Assembly: GCF_013387465.1 (NCBI RefSeq)
Contig: NZ_VYGV01000005.1
Location: forward strand, 35,312-99,311
DNA length: 64,000 bases
DNA from: Hydrogenophaga aromaticivorans
Lineage (GTDB): Bacteria > Pseudomonadota > Gammaproteobacteria > Burkholderiales > Burkholderiaceae_C
Reading direction: 5' to 3'
In this document: piece after piece, positions 9,434-16,909 of the stretch
How the letters are laid out: the number at the start of each line of letters is the position of its first letter
How positions within the stretch are numbered: the stretch's first letter is position 1
The notes under the pieces: generated by a model
The model's input: the letters and a program-made list of their open reading frames with translations, nothing else
Told to the model about the DNA's origin: nothing
Database searches by the model: none
Made by a program: the position numbers and the translations under genes

Positions 9434-10477
9434 TCAGCGGCGGTGGTGCACCGCCAGCGACTCCCACTGCGATGGCGAAACCGCCTGGGGGTCTTCCTGG
9501 TCGGGGAGGTGCAGGCTGTCGAGCTCCGAAAAATCGCTCGGTCTGGACTCGGCTTTCGCCGTGGCGGGCGACAGCGTCTCATGGATGCGGTGGGAAACGT
9601 ACCAGCTGGCGCGCAGCTTGGCCTCGCGCGTGTGCGAACCCAGGCGCGGCGTCAGGTGCAGGTTGGGCACGTTGTGAAGCGGTGTGCCCTCGGCCGCAAA
9701 GGCCGGATTGGCACCGTCGAGCAGACAGGCGTCGATGCGGCCATCGGTGAGCGCCAGGGCCAGCGCCTCCGGATCGAACAACGAGCTGCGACTCACACCA
9801 ACCCACAGCTGGCCGGGCTTGCAATGGTTGAGCAGGCGCTCGTTGATCCAGCCCCGGAAGCGCGAGGCATAGACCACCTGGAGCGACACCGCGTCCGAGC
9901 GTTCCAGCAATTCGTTGAGCGGGACCGGCTCCACACCGAGCTTGGCCCAGATGGGTGCGGCGTGGTGCACCGCCGGGTCGTAGCCCAGCAGGCGCACGCC
10001 CAGCCCCTTGAGCATGGGTGCGAGCGTGTGGGCCACCGGGGCCAGCCCGAGCAGGCCCACGGTGCTGCCCGCCAGCTCACGCCCCATGCGCACCTGCGCG
10101 ATCTGGCGGCCGAGCAAGGCGCTGATCATGCCCCGGCGGTACAGCATCAGCAGGCCATACAGCAGGTATTCGGCGTTGGAGCGCACCGTGGCACTGCGCG
10201 CCTGCACCACGCGCACCTGGCGCCGGGCGCAGGCGTCCAGATCGGTGTTGTCGCTGGAGATCTGCATCCGGGCGACCAGCTGCAGCTTGGGGGCAAAGTC
10301 CAGGAACTCCTGCGACACCACCACATGGGGCGGCAGGACGATGGCGCGCGTCTTGTAGGCGGTGTTGCGCAGCGCAATGGCATCGTCGGCCAGCTCCGGA
10401 CGGAAAGCCACCTCGTAACGCTCGCGCAACCAGCCCAGGGCCTCGGGGACCAGCGGGTCGATCAGCAGGACTTCCAT
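9434..10477 (-). CDS. D-isomer 2-hydroxyacid dehydrogenase homologue, apparently catalytically altered
   Basis: 347 residues with the overall layout of the PGDH/formate-dehydrogenase-like superfamily: an N-terminal catalytic-like lobe, a Rossmann segment GSTVGLLGLAPVA near residue 145, and the end block LLNHCKPGQLWVGVSRSSLFD. Compared with active members, the arginine is kept (VSRSS), but the glutamate of the usual D-x-F-x-x-E-P block is replaced (LLDGANPAF) and the TPHIG histidine is TPRLG. The dinucleotide loop is also degenerate. A C-terminal tail of roughly 40 residues is extra. It may be a binding or regulatory protein and not a dehydrogenase (inference). Convergent with valS, 36 bp apart. 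Confidence 0.8.
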   Translation of the reverse strand: MEVLLIDPLVPEALGWLRERYEVAFRPELADDAIALRNTAYKTRAIVLPPHVVVSQEFLDFAPKLQLVARMQISSDNTDLDACARRQVRVVQARSATVRSNAEYLLYGLLMLYRRGMISALLGRQIAQVRMGRELAGSTVGLLGLAPVAHTLAPMLKGLGVRLLGYDPAVHHAAPIWAKLGVEPVPLNELLERSDAVSLQVVYASRFRGWINERLLNHCKPGQLWVGVSRSSLFDPEALALALTDGRIDACLLDGANPAFAAEGTPLHNVPNLHLTPRLGSHTREAKLRASWYVSHRIHETLSPATAKAESRPSDFSELDSLHLPDQEDPQAVSPSQWESLAVHHRR

Positions 10478-10528
10478 GGTTTCAACGCGTCCGGCTGCTG
10501 CGGTTCAGGGCAACAACCGTTCACGTCC

Positions 10529-10756
10529 TCAGCGGCGTTTGAGCAGGGTGAAATGCTCGGTGCCCACGGTCTGCTGTTCCACAAGCTCGTTGCCAGTCTG
10601 TTTGGCAAAGGCCTGGAAATCACGCACCGATCCGGCATCGGTTGAGACCACGCGAAGGATCTGTCCGCTGCTCATGTCGGCCAGGGCTTTCTTGGCTTTC
10701 AGGATGGGCAGGGGGCAGTTCAAGCCGCGGGCATCGAGTTCTTTGTCGGCGTTCAT
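10529..10756 (-). CDS. tusA: TusA-type sulfurtransferase
   Basis: 75 residues; ATG 10756 is preceded by AGGAAT. It carries the TusA signature LDARGLNCPLPILKAKKAL with the CPxP motif whose cysteine carries the persulfide. The family relays sulfur to tRNA thiolation, molybdenum cofactor or other pathways. Because the genome may have several TusA-like proteins, orthology to E. coli TusA is likely but not proven. It lies among sulfur-linked genes (cysM 600 bp upstream on the same strand). Confidence 0.88.
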   Translation of the reverse strand: MNADKELDARGLNCPLPILKAKKALADMSSGQILRVVSTDAGSVRDFQAFAKQTGNELVEQQTVGTEHFTLLKRR

Positions 10757-10847
10757 GGGGGGATTCCTGTGGTTGAACGATTCTATGTCAAGCGGGTTTT
10801 CGGCAAATCGGCAGTCCACCTGCCGAGATACCGGCCGCCAACGGCTG

Positions 10848-11408
10848 TCAGTGCGACTCAGCCGGGTTGCTCTGGACCGGTTCTGAAGGCAGCGTTTCCA
10901 TGAACACCGGCTCGATGCCCCTCCCGCGCAACCAGTCGGCCAGGGCCAGCCCGGTGCCCGCGCGCCAGCACTTCAGCTGCGATGGATCCAGCAGCTTGTA
11001 TTCGACCAGCTCGGGCGAAAGCCGGACCTCGCCGCGGGCCAGCGCGTGGTAGGTGATGATGATCTGGTTCATGCGCTGGAAGTCGTGCACACCCACCAGT
11101 TGCAGGGCGGTCACCTCGAGCGCGGTTTCTTCGGCAATCTCCCGCCGGATGCCGTCTTCGGGTGTCTCGCCCGCCTCCATGAAGCCGGTGATCAGCCCGA
11201 ACATGCGGTTCGACCAGGCGGCGTTGCGCGCCAGCAGAACCTGTTCGCCGACCTGCACGATGGCGGCGAGCACGGGGGTGGGGTTGTTCCAGTGCGTGAA
11301 GTCGCAGGCCGGGCAACGCAGCCGCTCCTTGAAACCGCCGTCCTCTTCGCTGCCGATCAGCGCCAGCGGCGTGGCGCAGCAGGGGCAGAAACGGTAGTCG
11401 GCACTCAC
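10848..11408 (-). CDS. Nudix hydrolase with N-terminal zinc ribbon
   Basis: 186 residues from a GTG at 11408, 4 bp after the cysM stop. A zinc ribbon (CPCC ... CPAC, residues ~7-35) precedes the Nudix domain. The Nudix box reads GFMEAGETPEDG, then REIAEETALEV, with the usual glutamates but alanine where the consensus has glycine. This layout is like NADH pyrophosphatase NudC and related ADP-ribose/NAD hydrolases, but the NudC SQPWPFPxS motif is absent, so the substrate is open. Tight spacing to cysM implies co-transcription. Confidence 0.85.
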   Translation of the reverse strand: MSADYRFCPCCATPLALIGSEEDGGFKERLRCPACDFTHWNNPTPVLAAIVQVGEQVLLARNAAWSNRMFGLITGFMEAGETPEDGIRREIAEETALEVTALQLVGVHDFQRMNQIIITYHALARGEVRLSPELVEYKLLDPSQLKCWRAGTGLALADWLRGRGIEPVFMETLPSEPVQSNPAESH

Positions 11409-11412
11409 GGAA

Positions 11413-12315
11413 TCAGGCGGGGAAGACGCCGGTGGACAGGTAGCGGTCGCCCCGGTCACAGACGACAAAAACGATGGTGGCGTTTTCCACCTGCTGGGCC
11501 ACCTGCTGGGCCACCCAGCAGGCACCCGCTGCCGAGATGCCTCCGAAAATGCCCTCTTCGCTCGCCAGGCGACGGCACATGTCTTCGGCATCGCCCTGGC
11601 TCACATAAACCAGCTCGTCCACCCGGCTGGGGTCGTAAATCTTCGGCAGGTATTCGGTGGGCCATTTGCGGATACCCGGGATGCGCGAGCCTTCGCTGGG
11701 CTGGGCGCCCACAATGCGCACCGCCGGGTTCTTTTCTTTCAGGAACTGCGACACGCCGGTGATGGTGCCGGTGGTGCCCATGGCGCTCACGAAATGGGTG
11801 ATGCGTCCGCCGGTCTGTTCCCAGAGTTCGGGTCCGGTGGTCTCGTAGTGGATGCGCGGGTTGTCGGCGTTGGCGAACTGATCCAGCATGCGGCCCTTGC
11901 CCTCAGTCTGCATTTTTTCAGCCAGATCGCGGGCGTATTCCATGCCGCCGCTCTTGGGTGTGAGGATGAGTTCGGCGCCAAAGGCCTTCATGGTCTGCGC
12001 GCGTTCGATCGACAGGTCCTCCGGCATGATCAGCACCATGCGGTAGCCCTTGATGGCGGCGGCCATGGCCAGCGCGATGCCGGTGTTGCCCGAGGTGGCT
12101 TCGATCAGCGTGTCCCCGGGCCGGATCTCACCACGCTCCTCGGCGCGCCGGATCATGGACACGGCGGGCCGGTCCTTGACGGAGCCCGCCGGATTGTTGC
12201 CTTCCAGCTTGCCCAGAATGACGTTGCCCCGTGCCCGGTTGTCCGCCGCCCCGATGCGCTGCAGCGCCACCAGCGGTGTTTTACCAATCGCATCTTCAAT
12301 GGTTGGGTAGTTCAT
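11413..12315 (-). CDS. cysM: Cysteine synthase B (O-acetylserine sulfhydrylase)
   Basis: 300 residues from ATG 12315. PLP-enzyme hallmarks: NPAGSVKDRPA with the Schiff-base lysine (about residue 48), EATSGNTGIALA, and the phosphate-binding glycine loop SAMGTTGTITGV. The sequence follows the CysM pattern more than CysK (LEGNNPAGSVKDRPA, EGSRIPGIRKWP). Makes cysteine from O-acetylserine and sulfide or thiosulfate. Divergent from the tRNA-Leu gene, 39 bp apart. Confidence 0.93.
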   Translation of the reverse strand: MNYPTIEDAIGKTPLVALQRIGAADNRARGNVILGKLEGNNPAGSVKDRPAVSMIRRAEERGEIRPGDTLIEATSGNTGIALAMAAAIKGYRMVLIMPEDLSIERAQTMKAFGAELILTPKSGGMEYARDLAEKMQTEGKGRMLDQFANADNPRIHYETTGPELWEQTGGRITHFVSAMGTTGTITGVSQFLKEKNPAVRIVGAQPSEGSRIPGIRKWPTEYLPKIYDPSRVDELVYVSQGDAEDMCRRLASEEGIFGGISAAGACWVAQQVAQQVENATIVFVVCDRGDRYLSTGVFPA

Positions 12316-12354
12316 GAGCCCCACTGTGCCATAATTTCCGTCTCCCAGATTCCA

Positions 12355-12439
12355 GCCCGGGTGGTGAAATTGGTAGACGCAGGGGACTCAAAATCCCCCG
12401 CCGCAAGGCGTGCCGGTTCGATTCCGGCCCCGGGCACCA
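12355..12439 (+). tRNA. tRNA-Leu (anticodon CAA)
   Basis: 85 nt with encoded CCA. Acceptor GCCCGGG pairs with CCCGGGC; anticodon stem GGGGA/TCCCC encloses loop CTCAAAA with CAA; a long variable arm (GCCGCAAGGCGT) marks a class II tRNA; the T-arm is CCGGTTCGATTCCGG. It reads UUG codons. Its 3' end is the probable attachment site of the adjacent element: a degraded copy of GTTCG...CGGCCCCGG.CACCA is found at 29118-29140. Confidence 0.96.
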
Positions 12440-12443
12440 GAAC

Positions 12444-12487
12444 AAAAGCCGGCACGGTCCCAGACCGTCCGGCTTTTCTTTTTTCTC
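12444..12487 (+). terminator. Terminator downstream of tRNA-Leu
   Basis: Long hairpin: AAAAGCCGG pairs with CCGGCTTTT, with an inner ACGGTC/GACCGT stem, then CTTTTTTC. It directly follows the tRNA. If the element boundary is right, this terminator belongs to the element and the original one is at 29146. Confidence 0.8.
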
Positions 12488-12552
12488 CTATGAAGCGCGG
12501 CGCTTCATTGTCCCAGATTGTCCTCAGTCGTCCTACACAATCCGGCCGAACT

Positions 12553-12596
12553 TGGGGGCACATTTGGGGGCAACAAAAGCAAAAATGGGGGCACAT
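12553..12596. repeat. Left-end TGGGGGCA repeats (candidate integrase arm sites)
   Basis: Three direct copies of TGGGGGCA at 12553, 12565 and 12586; the first two form TGGGGGCACATTTGGGGGCA, which recurs exactly at 29065-29084 in the same orientation. Their location just inside both ends of the element fits arm-type sites for the integrase or an accessory factor. Confidence 0.6.
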
Positions 12597-12656
12597 GCCC
12601 ATCCCCACAGTTCCATTTTTCTGCTCGTTTTCTTTCCCCTTCCTGCATTTTCTATA

Positions 12657-12770
12657 GGGGCAACCGGGGCAACCGGGGCACAACTCGGTAAGTGGTTGTC
12701 AGCATTGAAAAAAAAGCGCCCCGGTCGAACCGGGGCGCTCATCACATCTACCGGGGCAACCGGGGCAACC
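12657..12770. repeat. Left-end CAACCGGGG iteron-like repeats
   Basis: Tandem 9-bp units CAACCGGGG at 12661-12678 (two perfect plus partial flanking copies) and another cluster at 12751-12770. Similar CCGGGGCAC units occur in inverted orientation at the other side of the element (27774-27794). They could be replication or recombination binding sites. Between the clusters lies a minus-strand terminator. Confidence 0.55.
12708..12739 (-). terminator. Rho-independent terminator reading leftwards
   Basis: Perfect 11-bp stem AGCGCCCCGGT / ACCGGGGCGCT with a 3-nt loop, followed on the minus strand by eight T. It would end leftward transcription of the element; it directly follows the gene fragment at 12773-12835. 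Confidence 0.85.
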
Positions 12771-12772
12771 CT

Positions 12773-12835
12773 TCACCTGGTCGGGCACTTCAGCCACACC
12801 TCGCCGGCGGCCACTGAATACCAAAATGCCCCCTA
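12773..12835 (-). pseudogene. 3' fragment of a paralogue of the terminase-small-like gene
   Basis: On the minus strand, the 19 codons before the TGA at 12773 read GAFWYSVAAGEVWLKCPTR, closely matching the end of the intact protein at 13335-13862 (GAFWYAVAAGEIRLKHAQT). An in-frame TAG immediately precedes the matching stretch and no upstream homology is visible. It is therefore a remnant of a second copy, still positioned before a good terminator. Its presence suggests replacement or recombination of this gene at the element's end. Confidence 0.75.
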
Positions 12836-13010
12836 TGCGTGATTATTGGAATAATCGCGTGCAGCTTCATGGTGACCAGTTTTGCGGCGCGCCGTGAGAT
12901 TCAGTGGCGCGCCGCGAGGTAGATCTCCCCATGTCAATGCCCGGCCTCCGTTTGGCGTCGACCTCGTACAGGTAGGGGCCGGCCCACAGGTAAAGTCACG
13001 ACACTGGAGA

Positions 13011-13307
13011 ATGCCATTGTTCGGACAGCTCAGAAGAAAAATCCTCCGCCGCGCAAAAGCACGCGGCGATCACGTCTACATTGCCTCAGTCGTTGGCCCG
13101 CGACTGGTGATCTTTGCCGTGGCGGTTGCGGCGCTTTTTTGGCTGCCACTTCAGGCGAATATTCCTCATTGGCTCGCTCTAGCCGTCCGTGTCCTTGGGA
13201 TTCTCCTGATTGGGACAACAGTCCACAGCGCCTATTACTCAGCACGGCTGCAACTGCTGAAAACTGAGCTTGTGAAAAGGCGCAAAGCGCGCGGCCAACG
13301 TACTTAG
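13011..13307 (+). CDS. Small two-helix membrane protein, unknown function
   Basis: 98 residues from ATG 13011, with GGAG only 1-2 nt upstream (closer than ideal). A basic N-terminus (QLRRKILRRAKARG) is followed by two hydrophobic stretches: VVGPRLVIFAVAVAALFWLPL (about 27-47) and WLALAVRVLGILLIGTTVHSA (about 52-72). The tail is again basic. No family recognised. It is one of only two plus-strand genes in the element and sits between the gene fragment at 12773 and its intact paralogue, so it may have arrived with that rearrangement. The start is uncertain; the frame stays open back to 12882. Confidence 0.5.
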   Translation: MPLFGQLRRKILRRAKARGDHVYIASVVGPRLVIFAVAVAALFWLPLQANIPHWLALAVRVLGILLIGTTVHSAYYSARLQLLKTELVKRRKARGQRT

Positions 13308-13334
13308 CCGCACGTCCTTGAGAGCGCCAACTGA

Positions 13335-13862
13335 TCACGTTTGCGCATGCTTCAGTCGGATCTCGCCGGCAGCCACGGCATACCAGAATGCCCCCATGAA
13401 GCCATCGTCACCGGCCTCTTTGTCGCAGGGATAGCATTTCCCTTCAATGAGATCAAAGAAGTCGTCTCGGTCCTTAAACAGGCGTACCTCTGCGGTCAGA
13501 AGGTCCATCACCTCGAATGAGACCAACACCCGGTTGCGCTGCGAAGGTGGCACCGACGCCATGGCCTGTCTGATCGTGTAGAGCATCGGGAACACGTCGC
13601 CCCCCGCCTCCCACAATTCACCAGCCGCATGCAGTAGCGAACTTGCCTGCTTGGCAGCGCTCTCCCCATCGATCGCTCGAGTCACCGCCCCATAGTCCTT
13701 TTCTGGGGTGTACCGAACCCGCAAGTTCTCGTCCCGCCACCGCTGGGCGGCCTCGATGCTGTGAATCGGCATCCCCTTCCGCTTGTCCCGCGACACCATG
13801 GCCGGATCGATGCCCAATGCCGCAGCAAGGGCCTTTTGAGTAGGTTTTGCAATAGTTTTCAT
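13335..13862 (-). CDS. Terminase-small-subunit-like DNA-binding protein
   Basis: 175 residues from ATG 13862 (GGGTAAG upstream). Residues 7-45 form a helix-turn-helix of the type found in phage packaging proteins such as lambda Nu1: TQKALAAALGIDPAMVSRD, a GMP turn, then AAQRWRDENL. The rest is a helical domain with no family I can name. If it is a small terminase, it would recognise the element's packaging site; satellites often encode one to redirect helper packaging. Alternative: an ordinary regulatory HTH protein. It is the last leftward gene, 370 bp beyond the primase. A fragment of a paralogue lies downstream at 12773-12835. Confidence 0.6.
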   Translation of the reverse strand: MKTIAKPTQKALAAALGIDPAMVSRDKRKGMPIHSIEAAQRWRDENLRVRYTPEKDYGAVTRAIDGESAAKQASSLLHAAGELWEAGGDVFPMLYTIRQAMASVPPSQRNRVLVSFEVMDLLTAEVRLFKDRDDFFDLIEGKCYPCDKEAGDDGFMGAFWYAVAAGEIRLKHAQT

Positions 13863-14234
13863 GTATCGACTTACCCTATTTATTGACTTGATCGAGCTAA
13901 ATTGACAAATGCCGGAGACCTGCCACTGGCGCGTGCGCGGGGGCCGAATTACCCCCGTGACTTTGGGCTGGGGGAGTACCTATAGGGGGGTACCCCAAAA
14001 CCCCTGCCCGGTGCCGGGTTGACCGCCGACCTTGACCGTGCCACGTGCGCGACGATGCGCCCGGGCCGTACTCGGTCGCAGCAGCTGGCGCACCCAGCAC
14101 AGGACAGCAGCCACCAAGACCAGGCGCAGCCACTTGTGTTCCTTGGTGACTCATCCCAGGCAAAACACCGCGCAAAAGAAATCCTGTCCCCCCGCCCCAT
14201 CGGCGGCCCGCGCGGCTTCGCTTCGCTGTGCTCA
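13863..14234. other. Intergenic stretch between primase and terminase-small-like gene
   Basis: About 370 bp with no convincing gene. It contains a G-rich palindrome, GGGGGGTACCCC near 13985-13996, and an A/T-rich segment just before the start at 13862 that may be the promoter of that gene. The position, between replication and packaging-like genes, would also suit a packaging or replication start site, but nothing in the sequence proves it. Confidence 0.4.
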
Positions 14235-16613
14235 TCAGTCGAGGGCGAAGATGCGGGCATTGACGTGGTAGCACCGCGCCTTCCCGATGCCACCCGGCAG
14301 GGACATGCTCACCGTGAAGCGCCCCGGCTCTTTCACCTGCAGGCACTCGCGATCGCGCAACACGCGGGCCACGGCCTCGGGGTCATAGCCTTTGCAGATC
14401 TCCGCCTTGAACACCTCGGGCAGGATGAAGAATTCCACGCTCTCACCCTCGGGGCTGCTGATCTCGTGAGCGAACTCGGGCGTCTTTCGTATCCCGATTG
14501 GCAGGCCGTTCGACCCAATCAATCGCCTGACGCCAGCACGCAGGCCCACACGCGGCGCGTGGTCGTCATGTGCACGGTGCCAGGTCACAAAGCGGCCGTC
14601 TCCGTTGGCTTCCAGGAATAGGCGCACCTGGCGCAACATCGATGATTCCTCGCTGTTGCCGATGCCGCCCCGTGCCACCAGCCAGGCGTTGAAGCATTCA
14701 CGCGCGGCGCGCTCTGCCTCGCCCTCTGTCCAGCCCGTCAAGCCTGCGACTGTGGCCAGCTCGCCCGCTGCGCCTACTAGGGCAAAGCGGGCGCCCACGC
14801 GCTGCACCTGGCCGCTGCCCGCCTCGGGGACTATCTGTTGCTCTATGCGCTGTGCCATCGTGAGGATGCGCTCGCGTAGCCCTTCGGCGTTGTCTGTCAG
14901 CCAGTGCAGCCATGCGCGGCCCGCTGCACCGTGGCACGCGCCGGCCTGTGCCACCAGGTGCCGGGAGAAAGCGGCTCCGCCGTCGTGGCCGTGCAATTCC
15001 TCGAATACGCCCATGCCCTTGCCGGCGTCAGCGGGAATGTCAGCCATCCGGTTTTCTTGCCCGGCTCTGGTCCGCTTTCCAGCCTCCTGCATGTGGTCAT
15101 ACAGTGATTTTTCACCTGTGCTGAAGAACAGAACCCGCCACGTTTGGCGCGGGCGCGGCACGCCGGTTCTAGCCGCGCGAGCTTTTCCGAAACCTCCCGC
15201 GAGCATATAGGCGATATCACCGATCAGTTTGGGGTCAACCTCTCCGATCTCGTCCAAGATCAGCAGGCAATCATTGTGTTGCGCCGCCACACCCTCCAAG
15301 GCGTTGTCAGTCGCTTTCCAGGACTGTTTGAACCGCTCAGGGTTGCCGTACACGCTGGCGGCCACCACCTGCGTGGTGGACTTGCCCGTACTGCTGTCGC
15401 CGCGCATGTGGAAACCGCCCCCCTCCATGCCGGCAAGCCTGAGCGTCGGCCCAGCAAAAGCAGCAGACACAGCGAGCACCAAACGAGTGTTGCCCGCACA
15501 CAGCAGGCTCACGCGCTCGCGCCATTTCTCTGTTGACCCCCTCACTCGGAAAGTGTTCTCTTGGGCGCTCTCGCTCTGAAACACTACCCGCTCGGAGCCG
15601 TCGCCGATGGTTTCATGGGGCAACACAAATGACCGTCCATGCCACCCTGTCTTATCTGTACAAACAGCGAACTCGCCCGGCTGGCGCGTCTGGATGTACT
15701 GCGTCAGCAGGTTGCGGGCGCGCGGGTTGGTGGCGATGCGCAGCCCCATCCCCATCAAGGCGCCCCGGTACTCCGCACCGTCGCCGGCCAGCATGCGCGA
15801 AGGCATCGCCCATTGCTTGTGGCGCCCCAGTGGATCGGCGAAGTTCAACAGGTAGCCCCAGCCGTTACCGTCCTGGTCGTTGGTTAGGGCAACCACGTCC
15901 AGCCGGCTGCACACCCATTCGGGCTTCGTCGGTTCGCCGTTGCGGTCAACACCTTGGTGGAACACGCCCGCATCGGTGACGCTGAAGCGGTCCCAGTCCG
16001 GCGCTGCCTTGCCGCCAGGTTCTTCAGGGTCGCCCGGTGGCGCACCTGGTTGCATCGATGGCGGGCCGCTGGCGCCGTTTATTTGGCGGAGCACCGCCTC
16101 AAGCCCTGCGCCTGTTCCCTGTTCGGTGGTGACGTGAGCGGCCAGGTCTTTGAAGTCGCTGCCACCATCGGGCACTGGTCTTTCGCCCGATTCATCATTC
16201 TCTGTCTGCCCGACAGACGCTTTGCTGGCGTCGTTTTTCAAGCCCCGCTCTGCCTGTCCCTTTGTCCGGCGATTTTTCTTCACTGCACCGGATAGCGTGA
16301 CGCCCGTCTGTGTCTCGGGAGGTTGCCAGTTGTCGGGTAGTTGGAATCCGTTGGCCATGGCCAGGTTCAGCAGAGTCGCAAGGCCGGGTCCATCAATCCG
16401 AAAGCCTTGCCAGTTCGCTTGAACACCGGCGCGGTCATAGAGATTCGCGTCACCGGTCGCCCAGGCATCGAACAGGGCGAGACCTCCATCGTTGGGGAGA
16501 TAGTGCTTGATCGCCTCGCCGATCAGTGCACGCTCCCCCCGGTGCTTTTCAGCGGGTATATGCGCCAGGATTTCGCGGATCAGCTCGGGGGTTATTGGGA
16601 GTGCGCCGGTCAT
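14235..16613 (-). CDS. Primase-helicase with PriCT-2 and DUF927 domains
   Basis: 792 residues. The first 70 residues resemble a primase C-terminal PriCT-2 domain (PELIREILAHIPAEKHRGER...ALFDAWATGD). After a low-complexity linker, residues about 240-560 form a DUF927 helicase-like ATPase: Walker A GDSSTGKST with K411, and Walker B CLLILDEIGEV. Such proteins drive autonomous replication of satellites and plasmid-like islands. No zinc finger or Toprim module is visible in it, so primer synthesis may need the host. Start ATG 16613 overlaps the upstream gene's stop by 4 bp, which places it in one transcript with the tape measure gene. Length is typical. Confidence 0.88.
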   Translation of the reverse strand: MTGALPITPELIREILAHIPAEKHRGERALIGEAIKHYLPNDGGLALFDAWATGDANLYDRAGVQANWQGFRIDGPGLATLLNLAMANGFQLPDNWQPPETQTGVTLSGAVKKNRRTKGQAERGLKNDASKASVGQTENDESGERPVPDGGSDFKDLAAHVTTEQGTGAGLEAVLRQINGASGPPSMQPGAPPGDPEEPGGKAAPDWDRFSVTDAGVFHQGVDRNGEPTKPEWVCSRLDVVALTNDQDGNGWGYLLNFADPLGRHKQWAMPSRMLAGDGAEYRGALMGMGLRIATNPRARNLLTQYIQTRQPGEFAVCTDKTGWHGRSFVLPHETIGDGSERVVFQSESAQENTFRVRGSTEKWRERVSLLCAGNTRLVLAVSAAFAGPTLRLAGMEGGGFHMRGDSSTGKSTTQVVAASVYGNPERFKQSWKATDNALEGVAAQHNDCLLILDEIGEVDPKLIGDIAYMLAGGFGKARAARTGVPRPRQTWRVLFFSTGEKSLYDHMQEAGKRTRAGQENRMADIPADAGKGMGVFEELHGHDGGAAFSRHLVAQAGACHGAAGRAWLHWLTDNAEGLRERILTMAQRIEQQIVPEAGSGQVQRVGARFALVGAAGELATVAGLTGWTEGEAERAARECFNAWLVARGGIGNSEESSMLRQVRLFLEANGDGRFVTWHRAHDDHAPRVGLRAGVRRLIGSNGLPIGIRKTPEFAHEISSPEGESVEFFILPEVFKAEICKGYDPEAVARVLRDRECLQVKEPGRFTVSMSLPGGIGKARCYHVNARIFALD

Positions 16614-16906
16614 CGAGCTGCGCCCCTTGGAGCGCCACCCATGCCGTCCAGCCGTTCCGCAAGCTCGATCAGTTCCACTGCCCGCTTTGAGGCCTGTTCA
16701 GGCGTCAATTCCATCAGCCTAGGGTCGTTCTCTGATCCGCGCTCACCTGTCAGGAAGGCGGCCATGGCATGCAGCAAGCGGGCGACGCTGGCCGCCTGTG
16801 TGCTCCCGGGGAGCACGTCCGCGAACAGCCCCATGAGCAAATCAGAGGGCATGAACAGGATGGGGGTTGCGTCGATAGGTTCGTCGTCTTGATTGAGGTC
16901 GCTCAA
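16610..16906 (-). CDS. Small acidic helical protein between tape measure and primase genes
   Basis: 98 residues, MSDLNQDDEPIDATPILFMP..., mainly helical, acidic N-terminus, no membrane span or recognised domain. It starts 3 bp after the tape measure stop and overlaps the primase start by 4 bp, so all three are translationally coupled. The position is where tail-assembly chaperones lie relative to tape measure genes in phages, but the order is reversed and there is no sequence support for that role. Confidence 0.65.
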   Translation of the reverse strand: MSDLNQDDEPIDATPILFMPSDLLMGLFADVLPGSTQAASVARLLHAMAAFLTGERGSENDPRLMELTPEQASKRAVELIELAERLDGMGGAPRGAAR

Positions 16907-16909
16907 GGC

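Noticed and set aside
12657..12770. Possible CRISPR array
   Set aside because: The repeats are only 9 bp, in direct tandem without unique spacers, and no cas gene is present.
12882..12925. Paired GGCGCGCC palindromes as an operator
   Set aside because: Short GC palindromes are expected by chance at this base composition and no gene arrangement supports the idea.
13897..14293. Minus-strand frames between the primase and terminase-small-like genes, one of which could encode a short hydrophobic segment
   Set aside because: The best-looking protein stretch (WLRLVLVAAVLCWVRQLL) has a stop directly before it and no usable start; the other frames are low-complexity and overlap the primase end.
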